A model generated the notes under the pieces. That model did no database searches. It had not been told where the DNA came from and saw nothing but the letters and a program-made list of their open reading frames with translations. Source: an uncultured Selenomonadales bacterium (GTDB lineage: Bacteria > Bacillota > Negativicutes > Selenomonadales > Selenomonadaceae). From it: DNA of 15,247 bases. Both the position numbers and the translations under genes were made by a program. Positions 15,204 to 15,247 of the stretch are shown one piece after another. How positions within the stretch are numbered: the first letter of the stretch is position 1; every line of letters begins with the position of its first letter. The stretch is from assembly GCA_937877545.1 (NCBI GenBank), contig CALFJE010000014.1, forward strand, positions 1-15,247, in the 5' to 3' direction.

Positions 15204-15247
15204 GACCACACCTCCGCCAAGGATTATAGCATAAAAAAAGACGCGCT
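15073..15247. repeat. Outer copy of the 175-bp direct repeat, running to the window end
   Basis: It begins at TCGGCGATTTTGACTTG and is still matching when the window stops, so its full length is unknown. It holds a second ATG (15203) with the same GGAGGTG and TATAAT as the true pyrK start. Confidence 0.9.

Noticed and set aside
14244..15209. 321-residue PyrK with a natural 70-residue N-terminal extension
   Set aside because: The extension is a repeat of the PyrK N-terminus plus translated terminator and RBS sequence. The standard start at 14993 has an ideal RBS and gives the normal length.

Overview
The window looks like a chromosomal segment of an anaerobic member of the Bacillota, most likely Negativicutes. 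The reasons are strong GGAGG ribosome-binding sites, frequent TTG and GTG starts, a class 1B dihydroorotate dehydrogenase with a PyrK subunit, a fused CobA-HemD, and a diaminopropionate ammonia-lyase beside TAXI and GltS-type transport genes. The taxonomic call is inference. I saw no tRNA, rRNA, CRISPR array or insertion sequence.

Layout. (1) Positions 1-5224, minus strand: a tetR-led drug-efflux type operon in the order TetR regulator, membrane-fusion protein, double ABC ATPase, ABC-2 permease 1, ABC-2 permease 2 (which runs off the window start). Only permease 1 looks intact. The membrane-fusion gene has an in-frame TAA and a probable internal deletion. The ATPase has a frameshift and deletion in its second nucleotide-binding domain. 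Permease 2 has an in-frame TGA before its last membrane helix. The TetR protein appears to have lost its recognition helix. This looks like a decaying operon. (2) Positions 5261-5325: back-to-back promoters drive this operon leftward and the heme gene rightward. (3) Positions 5353-8335, plus strand: cobA-hemD (siroheme/corrinoid/heme branch point), then a translationally coupled two-domain glycosyltransferase whose frame is broken at a C10 tract and an A10 tract, followed by a terminator. (4) Positions 8376-12954, plus strand: galU with its own promoter, then a tightly packed run of dpaL, a TAXI-family binding lipoprotein, a GltS-type carrier and a small unknown gene, closed by a bidirectional terminator. 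(5) Positions 12953-15247, minus strand: pyrK and pyrD, the last two genes of a pyrimidine unit. PyrD carries an unusual N-terminal DUF4145-like domain. The 5' end of pyrK, with its RBS and promoter, is tandemly duplicated at the window edge.

How the genes may work together. The TAXI lipoprotein and GltS carrier plausibly form a binding-protein-assisted amino-acid importer. DpaL would deaminate 2,3-diaminopropionate (or D/L-serine as a side substrate) to pyruvate and ammonia. PyrK passes electrons between NAD and PyrD in UMP synthesis. GalU supplies UDP-glucose for surface glycans, to which the glycosyltransferase may contribute.

The best candidates for something undescribed are the DUF4145-PyrD fusion, the TAXI plus GltS pairing, and the double-homopolymer glycosyltransferase. 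All alignments to families are from memory; no search was run.
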